From: Microcaldota archaeon
GTDB lineage: Archaea > Micrarchaeota > Micrarchaeia > Micrarchaeales > Micrarchaeaceae
Direction of reading: 5' to 3'
Length of the DNA: 64,000 nucleotides
Assembly: GCA_021799475.1 (NCBI GenBank)
Contig: JAJZAJ010000001.1
Span: forward strand, 124,001-188,000
Made by a program: the position numbers and the translations under genes
In this document: in pieces, positions 36,226 through 46,353 of the stretch
How positions within the stretch are numbered: the stretch's first letter is position 1
How the letters are laid out: every line of letters starts with the position of its first letter
The notes under the pieces: generated by a model
Seen by the model: only the letters and a program-made list of their open reading frames with translations
Databases searched by the model: none
Told to the model about the DNA's origin: nothing

Positions 36226-37848
36226 CTACTTAGTTAGGGAAATGCTCTGCTCCCGCATGAACTGCTGAAGGTAGAACTTGCTTCCAGAGCCCTTTCCTCC
36301 GACGCTGCTGCCCTTCCATCCTACGAAAGTATGCAGACCGACTATCGCACCGGTAGTTGCGCTAGTCTCCCTGTTTATATAGACGGTTCCTGCCTGTATC
36401 TTGTTGATGAATTCCTTGATTTCTGCACCTTTCTTGCTGTAAAGCCCGGCAGTTAGGCCGTATTCCGTGTCGTTAGCCTGTCGGAGCGCATCGGAGAAGT
36501 CTTTGAACCCCTGCACTATCAGTATAGGGACAAACAGCTCCTTCTTGACGAGCTCGTGGTCTGACCTTACTTCTATAAGAGTAGGTTCCACGTATGCGCC
36601 GTTTAGACCCGTGTCTACCTTATTACCGCCATAGAGCACCCTTCCGGATCCCTTTGCCTTTTCCACTGCCTCGGTATAAGTCTTGAGTGCGTTCTGGCTG
36701 ATGAGCGGACCAAGGTATATGCCCTTGACAAGCGGATTCCCTATATTTAAGTTCCTCATATTGTCAACAAGTTTGCTGATGAAAAGCTCCTTTATCGATT
36801 CGTGGACATACACGCGCGATACTGCGCTGCATTTTTGCCCGCAGAAGCCGAATGCGGCGCTCGAGATGCCTGAAACCGCCAGGTCGATGTCAGATGACCT
36901 TGAAACCACGACCGGATTCTTGCCTCCCATCTCGACTATGAATTTTTTCTGCAGTCCTGCAGAGTACGCCTTGGTTATCATGCCGACCCCTACGCTCCTT
37001 GATCCGGTGAAGGCTATACCTGCCACATCCCTGCTGACCACCATCTCATCGCCAACTTCCGATCCGGGTCCGCTCACGTAGTTGAAAACTCCCTGTGGTA
37101 TTCCGGCTTCCTTGAAGCACTCGTATATCTTTAATCCGGTAAGCATCGTCATGCTGTCCGATGATGATGGCTTGAATACTACAGTGTTCCCAGTTATCAT
37201 TGCTCCTGTGCTCATCCCGACTGATATTGAAACAGGAAAATTGAACGGTGCGATGACGCCGAAAACCCCGAGCGGCTTCATGGCAATCGTTACTTTTTCT
37301 CCCTTCAATGAAGGAGCGCCTTGGAATCCAGCATCTACCTTAACCGTGCTTCTTGCTTGCGAGGTTTTTCTGGAATAACCCTTGTTGATTTCGAGTTCGT
37401 TGGCATAGTAGTGCAGGAAATCTATGGCTTCATCCACTTCGCCTATAGATTCATATCTGGACTTCCCGTTCTCGTAGCTAAGCACTGCACCTATCTCGAA
37501 TTTCTTTTTTGAGAATATTTCTGCGACCTTCCTGAATAGCGCTGCTCTTTCCGCATAATCGGTATTTTTCCAGCTGTCGAACGCCGTAGCAGCCGCATGT
37601 ATCGCCTGTCTTGCATGTTCCCGTGTCCCTTTCTGGAACAATCCGATGACCGTTCCGTCTATAGGGGACCGCTCGGTTATCAGCTCCTGCGCATATACTT
37701 CCTTCCCGTTTATGAACATGGGATGTTTGGCACCGAATGTGCGTCTCGCGTTGCTTACCGCAGCATCGAAGAGCGCATCAAACTCGCTATCTTTTCCGTG
37801 TTCTAGGAAATTCTTGTAGGTAAATTCGTTATGGAACTCTGGCTTCAT
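36226..37848 (-). CDS. Aldehyde dehydrogenase family (1-pyrroline-5-carboxylate dehydrogenase-like)
   Basis: APFNFPVSISVGMSTGAMITGNTVVFKPSSSDS, EMGGKNPVVV, GFCGQKCSAVSRVYV, 540 aa. Confidence 0.9.
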   Translation of the reverse strand: MKPEFHNEFTYKNFLEHGKDSEFDALFDAAVSNARRTFGAKHPMFINGKEVYAQELITERSPIDGTVIGLFQKGTREHARQAIHAAATAFDSWKNTDYAERAALFRKVAEIFSKKKFEIGAVLSYENGKSRYESIGEVDEAIDFLHYYANELEINKGYSRKTSQARSTVKVDAGFQGAPSLKGEKVTIAMKPLGVFGVIAPFNFPVSISVGMSTGAMITGNTVVFKPSSSDSMTMLTGLKIYECFKEAGIPQGVFNYVSGPGSEVGDEMVVSRDVAGIAFTGSRSVGVGMITKAYSAGLQKKFIVEMGGKNPVVVSRSSDIDLAVSGISSAAFGFCGQKCSAVSRVYVHESIKELFISKLVDNMRNLNIGNPLVKGIYLGPLISQNALKTYTEAVEKAKGSGRVLYGGNKVDTGLNGAYVEPTLIEVRSDHELVKKELFVPILIVQGFKDFSDALRQANDTEYGLTAGLYSKKGAEIKEFINKIQAGTVYINRETSATTGAIVGLHTFVGWKGSSVGGKGSGSKFYLQQFMREQSISLTK

Positions 37849-38124
37849 GATTTTTCACTTTAAAACTAGTCGTAGATGGATAAACACAGATTAAATTATT
37901 AAGTACTATTGTCTGGAGTCTAGAATATTTACTTCCATTCTGATCCGGCATTATTCTGCGGTTCGTTCTCATCCCACCCATAAAGAGCGTGGTTTTCCCG
38001 CTCATGTTGATAAATATAGAAGATTGATGCGTTTGCCATGATACAACTCTTCGGTGCATCTGACGTATTTGGAAGCTAACTTCTCTGGTACGCATACGTT
38101 GTTTTAAATATCTAGACCTGTTAG

Positions 38125-38139
38125 TATAACTCAGTTATA
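38125..38139. promoter_or_regulatory. Palindrome TATAACT-C-AGTTATA in the suf promoter, candidate operator
   Basis: 7-bp arms around one base, 16 bp upstream of the sufB ATG. Confidence 0.55.
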
Positions 38140-38155
38140 ATCTTAGTGTGGAAAA

Positions 38156-39577
38156 ATGGCCGATGACAACCTGAAGGCAATATTTGAGCAGCAGAGTAGC
38201 GAGTACAAGGAGCTGTACGGATTCAAAGGCAATGATACATATGCCCATAGAAGTGAGAAGGGGCTCTCTGAGAAAGTAGTGAGAGAGATATCGGAGCTCA
38301 AGGGCGAACCAGAATGGATGTTGGAAAAGAGACTTACTGGTTATAAGGTGTTTATGAGCAAGCCAACGCCTAAATGGGGGGCAGATTTAAGCAGGATAAA
38401 TTTTGACGATATTTATTATTATATAAAACCCGGTGGGAAAAAGACAGATGTGTGGGAGCAGGTGCCGGACGAGATCAAAAAAACATTTGATAAGCTCGGT
38501 ATCCCTGAGGCAGAGAGAAAATTCTTCGCGGGCGCGGAGGCGCAATATGATTCGGAGGTAGTCTACCACCATGTGAAGGAAGATCTGGAGAAGCAAGGGG
38601 TAATATTTACCGATACAGATACGGCGCTCAAGAAATATCCTGAACTGATGAAAAAATACTTTGGCACGGTTATACCGCCTACGGATAACAAGTTTGCGGC
38701 GCTTAACACCGCATGCTGGTCAGGAGGCAGCGTTATCTACGTGCCGAAAGGCATCAAAGTCGCGATGCCGCTGCAGGCATATTTCAGGATAAATGCCGAG
38801 AAAGCGGGGCAGTTTGAAAGAACGCTCATCATAGCAGATGAAGGCGCTGACGTATGTTATCTTGAAGGCTGCACCGCAGCTATTTACAGCGCATCCGCTC
38901 TGCATTCTGCTGTTGTAGAGCTTATAGCAATGAAGAACGCCCATATCAGATATGTGACAATCCAGAACTGGTCGAAGAACGTATATAATCTCGTGACACA
39001 GAGGGCATTTGCTTACGAGAATGCGCATGTGGAATGGATCGATTGCAATATCGGCAGCATGATAAACGAAAAGTACCCTAGCGTGTACCTGAAAGGCGAA
39101 GGTTCTAAAGGAGAGGTCCTTTCCATAGCTGTCGCAGGTGAAGGACAGGTGCAGGATTCGGGCGGTAAGATTCTGCACCTTGCGCCGAATACGTCCTCAA
39201 AGATAATCTCCAAGAGCGTTTCTAAGGGGACGGGAGTCGCATCATACAGAGGTCTGCTTTATATAGGCAGGGATGCGGCGAATGTTAAAAGTTCTGTCCG
39301 GTGCGATGCCCTATTATTGGATGAGACATCCAAGACCAACACCTACCCGTATATGGAGGTGTACCGCGATGACGCAAGCATAAGCCATGAGGCGACGGTT
39401 GGCAAGATAGGAGAGGAGCAGCTCTTCTACCTGATGTCAAGGGGGATGAGCGAGGACGATGCGGTAGCCACAATCATACTTGGCTTCGTGGAGCCGCTCG
39501 TAAAAGTATTGCCTCTCGAATATTCTCTCGAGCTGAAGAGGCTCATCAAGCTCGATACCTCGAATTCGGTAGGTTGA
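38156..39577 (+). CDS. sufB: Fe-S assembly protein SufB
   Basis: 473 aa; SGGSVIYVPKGIKVAMPLQAYFRINAEKAGQFERTLIIADEGADVCYLEGCTAA. Confidence 0.96.
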   Translation: MADDNLKAIFEQQSSEYKELYGFKGNDTYAHRSEKGLSEKVVREISELKGEPEWMLEKRLTGYKVFMSKPTPKWGADLSRINFDDIYYYIKPGGKKTDVWEQVPDEIKKTFDKLGIPEAERKFFAGAEAQYDSEVVYHHVKEDLEKQGVIFTDTDTALKKYPELMKKYFGTVIPPTDNKFAALNTACWSGGSVIYVPKGIKVAMPLQAYFRINAEKAGQFERTLIIADEGADVCYLEGCTAAIYSASALHSAVVELIAMKNAHIRYVTIQNWSKNVYNLVTQRAFAYENAHVEWIDCNIGSMINEKYPSVYLKGEGSKGEVLSIAVAGEGQVQDSGGKILHLAPNTSSKIISKSVSKGTGVASYRGLLYIGRDAANVKSSVRCDALLLDETSKTNTYPYMEVYRDDASISHEATVGKIGEEQLFYLMSRGMSEDDAVATIILGFVEPLVKVLPLEYSLELKRLIKLDTSNSVG

Positions 39578-40882
39578 ATGGAGTATTATAAATCGTTTGT
39601 TGCTGAAGCGAAGGAGCTTTCGGCGAAGCTGCCTGAAGAGCAGAATGAGCTCTACAAGCGCTACATAGTGACGCTGCCGTTATCGGATTTCGCCGCAGCG
39701 CTCGACACGAGTTTGGAGGATCCCGAAGAGGAAAGAGCGCTTGTTGCGTACACTGAAAGAATACATAAGAGCTTCGGTGTCAGGTTTGATCTTATCTTCG
39801 GCAGCACAAAGGCGATATCTACCGGCAGTAGCTTCATCAAGGTAATAGATGTAGGCAGGCTAACTGACGACTTCTTCTCCAGGAAAATGCACAGGAGCGA
39901 TGAGGATAAGATAATAGCGTTCATCCACGCGTGTTCCAGGAAGATAGTCCTTATTGATATACCAGAAGGCCAAAAGGCCAGCCTTAATGTGCTTTTCGCG
40001 AACGGAAAGCTTCCGCTTTCAGCACAGGTCGCAGTGAAAACAGGTAAGGATTCGCAGCTTTCGCTCTTCGAATGGTGCGGTACTGTGGAAAGCATAACAG
40101 CGTCATCGTTCTCCGGGATAATCCATGAATTTGACATAGGGAAGCATTCGAGCGCCGAGGTGAATATAGTAAGGAATGAGGATTCGAAGAGTTGCGTATC
40201 CGGATTCACAAAAGGCGTAGTAAAGGATGGAGGAAAACTCCTTGTTAATTATGTGTATAATGGCGGAGCATGTTCCCGGGTCAAGAACGAGTTTGATGCG
40301 GAGGGTTATGGAGCACAGGCAGTAGTGACTGAGATGATAATAGGCTCTGCAGAGCAGAAGTTCGACATTGGGACGGTGGTAGTAAATTCATCGGGAGACA
40401 CGATAACCGACCTAGAATCGAAGGCAGCGCTGATGGAGCGTTCGATGTGCTTGCTGAAAGGTTTTGCGGATATACGGGAAACCGCACCGGGAGCGAAGTC
40501 TTTCGTGAACGAGCGTGGCATAGTGCTCGACAAAGGAGCGCATATTGATTCTATTCCAGGGATGTCGATAAACAATAGAAATGTCAAGGCTAGCCATTCG
40601 TCCGCAACGGCTCCTGTTGATGAGGACTCCCTTTTTTACCTGATGTCAAGAGGCACCAGCGAAAGGGATGCGAAGGAACTGCTCATTGCCGGATTCTTTG
40701 CAGGCAGCATTTCCAAGATATCGGCTCCGTTTGTGAAAGAGATAGTATCTTCGCTCGTACAGGAGAAAATCAAGAACAGGGGATTCGGGATCATTCCGGA
40801 AGCGCGGACGTCGAATATATGGGGCGTGAGCGATAGCAGGCATATGATGTTCAGGGAAAATTATAAGATGCAGAGCGATTGA
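39578..40882 (+). CDS. sufD: Fe-S assembly protein SufD
   Basis: 434 aa SufB/D family C-terminus: AHIDSIPGMSINNRNVKASHSSATAPVDEDSLFYLMSRG. Confidence 0.92.
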   Translation: MEYYKSFVAEAKELSAKLPEEQNELYKRYIVTLPLSDFAAALDTSLEDPEEERALVAYTERIHKSFGVRFDLIFGSTKAISTGSSFIKVIDVGRLTDDFFSRKMHRSDEDKIIAFIHACSRKIVLIDIPEGQKASLNVLFANGKLPLSAQVAVKTGKDSQLSLFEWCGTVESITASSFSGIIHEFDIGKHSSAEVNIVRNEDSKSCVSGFTKGVVKDGGKLLVNYVYNGGACSRVKNEFDAEGYGAQAVVTEMIIGSAEQKFDIGTVVVNSSGDTITDLESKAALMERSMCLLKGFADIRETAPGAKSFVNERGIVLDKGAHIDSIPGMSINNRNVKASHSSATAPVDEDSLFYLMSRGTSERDAKELLIAGFFAGSISKISAPFVKEIVSSLVQEKIKNRGFGIIPEARTSNIWGVSDSRHMMFRENYKMQSD

Positions 40883-40883
40883 A

Positions 40884-41198
40884 ATGAGCGAGTACGAACA
40901 CATGGTGAAAGAGTTCATGCCTGCGCTGAGGGCGAAGTCTGCAAAGCTCATGGATAACAGGGGGCTGAGCCAGAAGGAGATCGCGCATGCGCTCAACATG
41001 ACACAGGCGGCTATAAGCAAGTACCTGTCAGGTAAATATTCCCATGAAGTAAAGATAGTAGAGAAAACGCTCGACAGCCACGAGGTTGGGGGTTTCGTGG
41101 AGCGGCTCGGGGAGCATGATGCGTATGGTGCGCAGCGCCACGTATGCAGGATGTGTGCACGCAACCTGTCGTTCAGATGCAGGCTTATGATCAAGTAG
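40884..41198 (+). CDS. HTH transcriptional regulator (COG2522-like) with C-terminal Cys cluster
   Basis: GLSQKEIAHALNMTQAAISKYLSGKY; HVCRMCARNLSFRC; located between sufD and sufC. Confidence 0.85.
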   Translation: MSEYEHMVKEFMPALRAKSAKLMDNRGLSQKEIAHALNMTQAAISKYLSGKYSHEVKIVEKTLDSHEVGGFVERLGEHDAYGAQRHVCRMCARNLSFRCRLMIK

Positions 41199-41205
41199 TG
41201 ATGCA

Positions 41206-41964
41206 ATGGATAAAGACACAGTATTGGAAATCCGGGACCTTCATGTATCAACCGCAGAGGGCAAAGAGATAGTGAAAGGAGTTAACCTTACGGTAAGGCA
41301 GGGAGAGTTTCATGTGATAATGGGGCCGAATGGCTCAGGCAAGACCACGTTTGCGAAGGCAGTTATGGGATACCCGTCGCTTAAGGTGACGAAGGGAGAC
41401 ATACTTATCGATGGAAAGAGCATACTTGGCTTGAAGGCAAACGAACGGGCGAAGCTCGGCATTTTCCTCCAGTTCCAAAATCCCGTTGAGATAGAAGGAG
41501 TGGGTTTTGTGAATTTCGCGCGGTCTGCCAGAGAGTCCGCAACCGACAGCGCCATTGATATGAAGCAGTTCATGAGCGAGATAAGGAGCTATACCGAGAA
41601 GCTTGGCATAACCAATGGGATAATAGGAAGATCGCTGAACCACGGATTTTCGGGAGGTGAAAAGAAGAAGGCCGAAGTGCTGCAGATGGCCCTGATGAAA
41701 CCAAAGATAGCAATGATGGACGAGCCTGATTCCGGTCTTGACATCGATGCGATAAAGGTAGTGGCTAAGAACGTGAATGAGATAGCTGAGAGCAACAGGA
41801 CCGGTCTTCTCGTCATAACGCATTACAGCAGGATCCTTTCATATATGAAGCCGCAGCATGTGCACATAATGGCCGATGGAAAAATAATCGCGGAGGGAGG
41901 GAAGGAACTTATAGATAAGCTTGAGAAGGAAGGATATGACTCCTTCCTGAACGGAGCAGAGTAA
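41206..41964 (+). CDS. sufC: Fe-S assembly ATPase SufC
   Basis: GPNGSGKTTFAKAVMG, FSGGEKKKAEVLQMALMKPKIAMMDEPDSGLDIDA. Confidence 0.96.
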   Translation: MDKDTVLEIRDLHVSTAEGKEIVKGVNLTVRQGEFHVIMGPNGSGKTTFAKAVMGYPSLKVTKGDILIDGKSILGLKANERAKLGIFLQFQNPVEIEGVGFVNFARSARESATDSAIDMKQFMSEIRSYTEKLGITNGIIGRSLNHGFSGGEKKKAEVLQMALMKPKIAMMDEPDSGLDIDAIKVVAKNVNEIAESNRTGLLVITHYSRILSYMKPQHVHIMADGKIIAEGGKELIDKLEKEGYDSFLNGAE

Positions 41965-41968
41965 TTGC

Positions 41969-43207
41969 ATGCCGATTGATGTTGATTCTGTAAGGGAGGA
42001 CTTTCCGATACTGTCAATAAAGAACGATGGAAAGCCGCTTGTTTATCTCGATAGCGCTGCAACATCGCAGAAGCCCAAAAAAGTCATCAATGCAGTGACA
42101 AGGTTATACAGGAAGTATAATGCAAACATACACAGGGGAGTGTATCGCATATCGGAGCTTGCCACCGGGGAATATGAGAATAGCAAGAAATCCGTAGCGA
42201 AGTTCGTTAACGCCGCTGGGATGGAAGAGATCGTATATACCAGAAATGCGACCGAGGCGATAAATATTGCCGCACTCTCGTGGGGAGAGCAGAACATAGC
42301 ACGGGGGGACAGGATACTGATAACTGAGATGGAACATCACAGCAACATAATACCATGGCAGATGCTGGCAGCCAGGAAGGGAGCATATCTCGACTATGTG
42401 AAGATTGACAGGGATTCCTATACTCTCGATTATGCGAGCCTGGAGGAAGGGCTTGCGAAGTCGCCGAAATTGGTTTCTGTGACCCATGCATCGAATGTTC
42501 TTGGGACAATAAATGATGTAAAGAGCATCGCGAGAAAAGCTCATGAGGCAGGCGCAAAAATGCTGCTCGATGCTGCGCAGTCGGTCCCGCATATGCCTGT
42601 TGATTTCCGTGACATTGACACTGACTTCGCCGCATTTTCAGGGCACAAGATGCTTGCTCCATCCGGCATAGGCGTCCTTTATGCGAAGCGCGGTCTGCTA
42701 GATCAGATGCAGCCCGTGCTCGGTGGAGGGGATATGATAAAGACGGTCGATTACCAGGAATTTTCCTCTAATGACCTGCCTTGGAAATTCGAGGCGGGAA
42801 CGCCGAATATAGAGGGGGCGATAGGGCTCGGAGCTGCAGTCAAATACCTCAAGAAACTCGGGATGGAAAATGTCAGGGAACATGAAAAGGCGCTTACGCG
42901 TTATGCTCTAGACAAACTGTCAGGCATCAAAAACGTATCGGTCTTTGGGCCGGAAGACGTGGAGATGCGCGCAGGCGTTGTGCCGTTTGAGATTGACGGG
43001 GTGCATGCGCACGACATAGCGACGATATTTGACAGCGAAGGAGTGGCGATAAGAGCAGGGCATCATTGCGCTATGCCTCTGGTGACGCAGGTGCTGAAGA
43101 GGACCTCGCTTTCAAGGATGAGCTTTTATGTCTACAACAAAGAAGAGGAGGTGGACAAAGCTGTTGGAGCGGTAACGAAAGTTAAAAATAAGTTTATGAT
43201 AGAGTGA
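41969..43207 (+). CDS. sufS: Cysteine desulfurase SufS
   Basis: YLDSAATSQKP, SGHKMLAPSGIGVLY, RAGHHCAMPL. Confidence 0.96.
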   Translation: MPIDVDSVREDFPILSIKNDGKPLVYLDSAATSQKPKKVINAVTRLYRKYNANIHRGVYRISELATGEYENSKKSVAKFVNAAGMEEIVYTRNATEAINIAALSWGEQNIARGDRILITEMEHHSNIIPWQMLAARKGAYLDYVKIDRDSYTLDYASLEEGLAKSPKLVSVTHASNVLGTINDVKSIARKAHEAGAKMLLDAAQSVPHMPVDFRDIDTDFAAFSGHKMLAPSGIGVLYAKRGLLDQMQPVLGGGDMIKTVDYQEFSSNDLPWKFEAGTPNIEGAIGLGAAVKYLKKLGMENVREHEKALTRYALDKLSGIKNVSVFGPEDVEMRAGVVPFEIDGVHAHDIATIFDSEGVAIRAGHHCAMPLVTQVLKRTSLSRMSFYVYNKEEEVDKAVGAVTKVKNKFMIE

Positions 43208-43220
43208 GTATGGTGGCTTT

Positions 43221-43391
43221 ATGAAAGATGCGCAAAAGTCCCCGGAATACATAATTGGATATCCATCCAATTTCCTGATGTTTGCTGCATATGCGAGTAG
43301 TGAAATCATAGCAAACAAGCCGCCTCGTTCGGGATTGAATAGATTTACGGTTGAACAGCCTGCAGATGCTATAATCAGGCACGGACTTTGA
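43221..43391 (+). CDS. Small hypothetical protein in the suf cluster
   Basis: MKDAQKSPEYIIGYPSNFLMFAAYASSEIIANKPPRSGLNRFTVEQPADAIIRHGL (56 aa, below the ORF-track cutoff) between sufS and iscU. Confidence 0.45.
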   Translation: MKDAQKSPEYIIGYPSNFLMFAAYASSEIIANKPPRSGLNRFTVEQPADAIIRHGL

Positions 43392-43419
43392 TTCTTTCAT
43401 TAATATAAACACTGATTTC

Positions 43420-43797
43420 ATGGATATCTATGCCGAGGAGATAATATCACACTATGAGCATCCGCACAACAGAGGAAAGCTGGCAACCGCGAACGCCGAG
43501 TTCCATGATTACAACCCAGTCTGCGGAGATGACATAACTATGTTTCTTGACGTAAAGGATGGAATAATAAAGGACGCTAAGTTTGATGGAGCAGGATGCG
43601 CTATAAGCATAGGCGCAGCGAGTATGTTGACCGATCTTATCAAGGGTAAAAGCGTAAAGGATGTTGAAAAGATGGGTGTGCACACCGTGGTCGATATGCT
43701 CGGTATAGACCCGGGTCCTGCAAGACTGAAATGTGCAACACTTTCTCTGAAGGCGGCACAGAAGGCGCTTGTATCGTATTCACGGACAGTCACGTGA
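43420..43797 (+). CDS. Fe-S scaffold IscU/SufU
   Basis: HPHNRGKLATANAEFHDYNPVCGDDITMFLDV, FDGAGCAISIGAASMLTDLIKGKS, LKCATLSLKA. Confidence 0.93.
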   Translation: MDIYAEEIISHYEHPHNRGKLATANAEFHDYNPVCGDDITMFLDVKDGIIKDAKFDGAGCAISIGAASMLTDLIKGKSVKDVEKMGVHTVVDMLGIDPGPARLKCATLSLKAAQKALVSYSRTVT

Positions 43798-43904
43798 TCC
43801 TTCGCTGCTTTATCTTATTTTTACTAGCAGCGGTAGATGGCGTTGTATTCCCGTGCGTTACGTGAAAGTATAAATACTTTGCTGCTGCTTTTCTTTTCGA
43901 TAAT

Positions 43905-44669
43905 ATGGCAAATACTACAACTTTGGCAATTGGTGCGATAGTCGTTATTGTAGTTATAGTAGCTGTTGTTGCTCTTTCATCTGGAGGGAAGCATACGACA
44001 ACTACGATACTGCAAACAGCCTCTTCTACCGTTTCTTCAGGATCGGGATCGAATAGCTCCACGGTGAACGCAACGACCACGTCTTCTGGAGGGCAGCAGA
44101 GCGGCGCTTCCGGAAGCGTTGGAAATATTACTTATGACAGTCTTAGCGCAAGCGGATACAGCACGTCAAGCGGCACATTTAACCTGACGCTGCCATGGAG
44201 CGGATCCAGCACAGGAGCGTTTGGAGGAGCGTCATGCGCGATTGCAGGATCAAATAGCAGTTCTACATTCTCGATGGATGACCCTGCGCAGTATTCTAAC
44301 GGAAAGGTGTACTGTCTGGGCGGAGAGAATAGCACGCCGATGTCTTTAGTGCTTGATACAGTCACAGGATATGCAGGCTTCAATGACAGCGTTACGCAGC
44401 CATTTTCGGCGCCGTATGTTATGAACTACAGCATAAACAACAGTTACAGCACGTGGCTGGTTGCCATACCGGTCGCATGCGGAGGTGGCACATGTTCCGT
44501 AAGCCTGCCATCAGGATGCCAGTTCGTACAGAATGCCAGCTACCTGAATACCAGCGCTTCGTTGGCGATATGCAAGGATCCATCACCAGGCAGATATCAA
44601 GTAACAATCACGCCACACGGGACAGGATCAGTCAGCATAGGCAGCACGGTCTACTTGTACTATAAGTGA
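43905..44669 (+). CDS. Surface/secreted S/T/G-rich protein with N-terminal TM anchor
   Basis: 254 aa; LAIGAIVVIVVIVAVVAL then S/T/G/N-rich extracellular-type sequence. Confidence 0.7.
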   Translation: MANTTTLAIGAIVVIVVIVAVVALSSGGKHTTTTILQTASSTVSSGSGSNSSTVNATTTSSGGQQSGASGSVGNITYDSLSASGYSTSSGTFNLTLPWSGSSTGAFGGASCAIAGSNSSSTFSMDDPAQYSNGKVYCLGGENSTPMSLVLDTVTGYAGFNDSVTQPFSAPYVMNYSINNSYSTWLVAIPVACGGGTCSVSLPSGCQFVQNASYLNTSASLAICKDPSPGRYQVTITPHGTGSVSIGSTVYLYYK

Positions 44670-44707
44670 AATGGTACAAGCGGTCCGATAAGGTTTGTTC
44701 CGGCTTT

Positions 44708-45208
44708 CTAGCTGTTCAACTTTACAGTGTCTCCGATAGCTATCCTTCCGGGCAGCGTTTCCAACACCATGGTGCCGTTCGCACATACATTCTTAGTCGA
44801 ATACGCCTGGGCTTCGTAGGCATATGTTACTATGCCGTTCTGCGCTATCCATGATTGTTCTAAGGGGATTTCCGTATTTGCCATCCAGAAGCATTGCTGC
44901 GACACATTTCCGAACAGGAAGAGCATTCCGATGCAGTCTTTCCGGTTGCCACAATCTCCTATGCTGCTCTGGTTCATATATCCCTGCAGCTGCTGCGGAA
45001 TGGTTTCAGCTAAGTATACGGAAAATATTGATGAAGCGTTGTTATTTTCCAGTGTTATGTTACCCGTAGTAAAAAAGGAATCAAGAGATATCCTGCCTTT
45101 ATCGCCAGGCTGTGAGAGAATGATAATGGCAACTAACAAAACTAACAAGATTGCCGCAGGTATTAGGATAGAGAGCTTGATTCTAACCATTTTTGTGTCT
45201 GAAGCCAT
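44708..45208 (-). CDS. Membrane-anchored DUF192 family protein
   Basis: N-terminal TM, then VYLAETIPQQLQGYMNQSSI...GMLFLFGNVSQQCFWMANTEIPLEQSWIAQNGIV. Confidence 0.8.
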   Translation of the reverse strand: MASDTKMVRIKLSILIPAAILLVLLVAIIILSQPGDKGRISLDSFFTTGNITLENNNASSIFSVYLAETIPQQLQGYMNQSSIGDCGNRKDCIGMLFLFGNVSQQCFWMANTEIPLEQSWIAQNGIVTYAYEAQAYSTKNVCANGTMVLETLPGRIAIGDTVKLNS

Positions 45209-45217
45209 TGGCGCACC

Positions 45218-46084
45218 TCAATTAGTTAGCATGTAAGCAGACATTAGAAGGACAAGTGACAAAACCAGCTTGCGCTTTATATCCTTTTCGTTGAACCATA
45301 TGCCTCCGGAGAGCACCATTACTACTACATATATAGTGTTGAGCATAGGGGAAACGAGGCTTATGACAGCAAGGCTTACCGCAATATAGTAGAGCACGCG
45401 GTACGCTGAAGTTAGTATCCCTATCGAGGTGATTGAGGCGAAGTTGTCTCTGAAGTTTCTCATTATTTCCCTGAAACCTCCATACCTTAACTGCATGTAA
45501 GCGAACATCTCGAAAAAGCCGATTGCCTGATACAGTATTACGAACGCTATTGTGTTCACACCTCCAAATAAGATGTATCTTGACAGAACCGCCGCCACTG
45601 CGTTGATGAATGAGATAATTGCCATGTACGAGACATACTTCTTGCCTTCAAACTGCTCGTTGAGCTTTGCTCCGCGTACAAAAAGCAGAAGGTATGTAGC
45701 GATTATGATTATCGTTATACCAGCATAATTTATGTAGCTCAGGCGTTCTCCGAGGAAAATGAAAGCAAGCATGACTGTGAAAAGCACCGGAAGGGAGCTG
45801 AATATCGAAGAGGAGACGGATATGCTTCCGTGTTTGAATACCCTGGCTATCAGCAGGTAGCTTGCAGTCGATAACGTGCTTATCACAAATATAATAGCGA
45901 TATTCGTATAGGATATGCTGAAATTCGCGAATGGCACTAGTGCCAGAGAGACAAGGAAGGCGATAAACGCGAAACTGGCGCTGTATGCGGACGCGTGTTC
46001 CTTCTGCAGCGTTTTTTTCTCTATTATGGTAGAGATCGCCATCAGAACTGACGCGGCTAAAGCAAAGTAGTACCACTGCAGCAT
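45218..46084 (-). CDS. EamA/DMT-superfamily transporter
   Basis: From internal ATG (MLQWYYFALAASVLMAIS); ~10 hydrophobic helices, LGERLSYINYAGITIIIIATYLL. Confidence 0.78.
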   Translation of the reverse strand: MLQWYYFALAASVLMAISTIIEKKTLQKEHASAYSASFAFIAFLVSLALVPFANFSISYTNIAIIFVISTLSTASYLLIARVFKHGSISVSSSIFSSLPVLFTVMLAFIFLGERLSYINYAGITIIIIATYLLLFVRGAKLNEQFEGKKYVSYMAIISFINAVAAVLSRYILFGGVNTIAFVILYQAIGFFEMFAYMQLRYGGFREIMRNFRDNFASITSIGILTSAYRVLYYIAVSLAVISLVSPMLNTIYVVVMVLSGGIWFNEKDIKRKLVLSLVLLMSAYMLTN

Positions 46085-46222
46085 TGAATCTGCAGTATTT
46101 GTGCGTTCCTGTTTAAATCTTTTGGGAAACAGAACTTTTGGCAGGTGATTTGAATGAATGCGAAGGACGCCCGCGCCGTTCGCTGGTTGTTGGACGCCGC
46201 ATATTATGAATAGCGCCGATAT

Positions 46223-46295
46223 TAGCCCCAGCCGGATTCGAACCGACGTACGTGGGTCCAAAGCCCACGGTCCTGGGCCGCTAGACGATGGGGCT
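46223..46295 (-). tRNA. tRNA-Gln (anticodon TTG)
   Basis: AGCCCCATCGTCTAGCGGCCCAGGACCGTGGGCTTTGGACCCACGTACGTCGGTTCGAATCCGGCTGGGGCT. Confidence 0.94.
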
Positions 46296-46353
46296 GCGGC
46301 TTTGCACTCCTTAGCATTTGAAAACTTCAATATTTAAACTTCTCTTTTCAATT

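Noticed and set aside
37829-38095. 88-aa minus-strand ORF upstream of the ALDH gene
   Set aside because: Covers the intergenic region with TATA-like sites and overlaps the ALDH start; no protein-like features.
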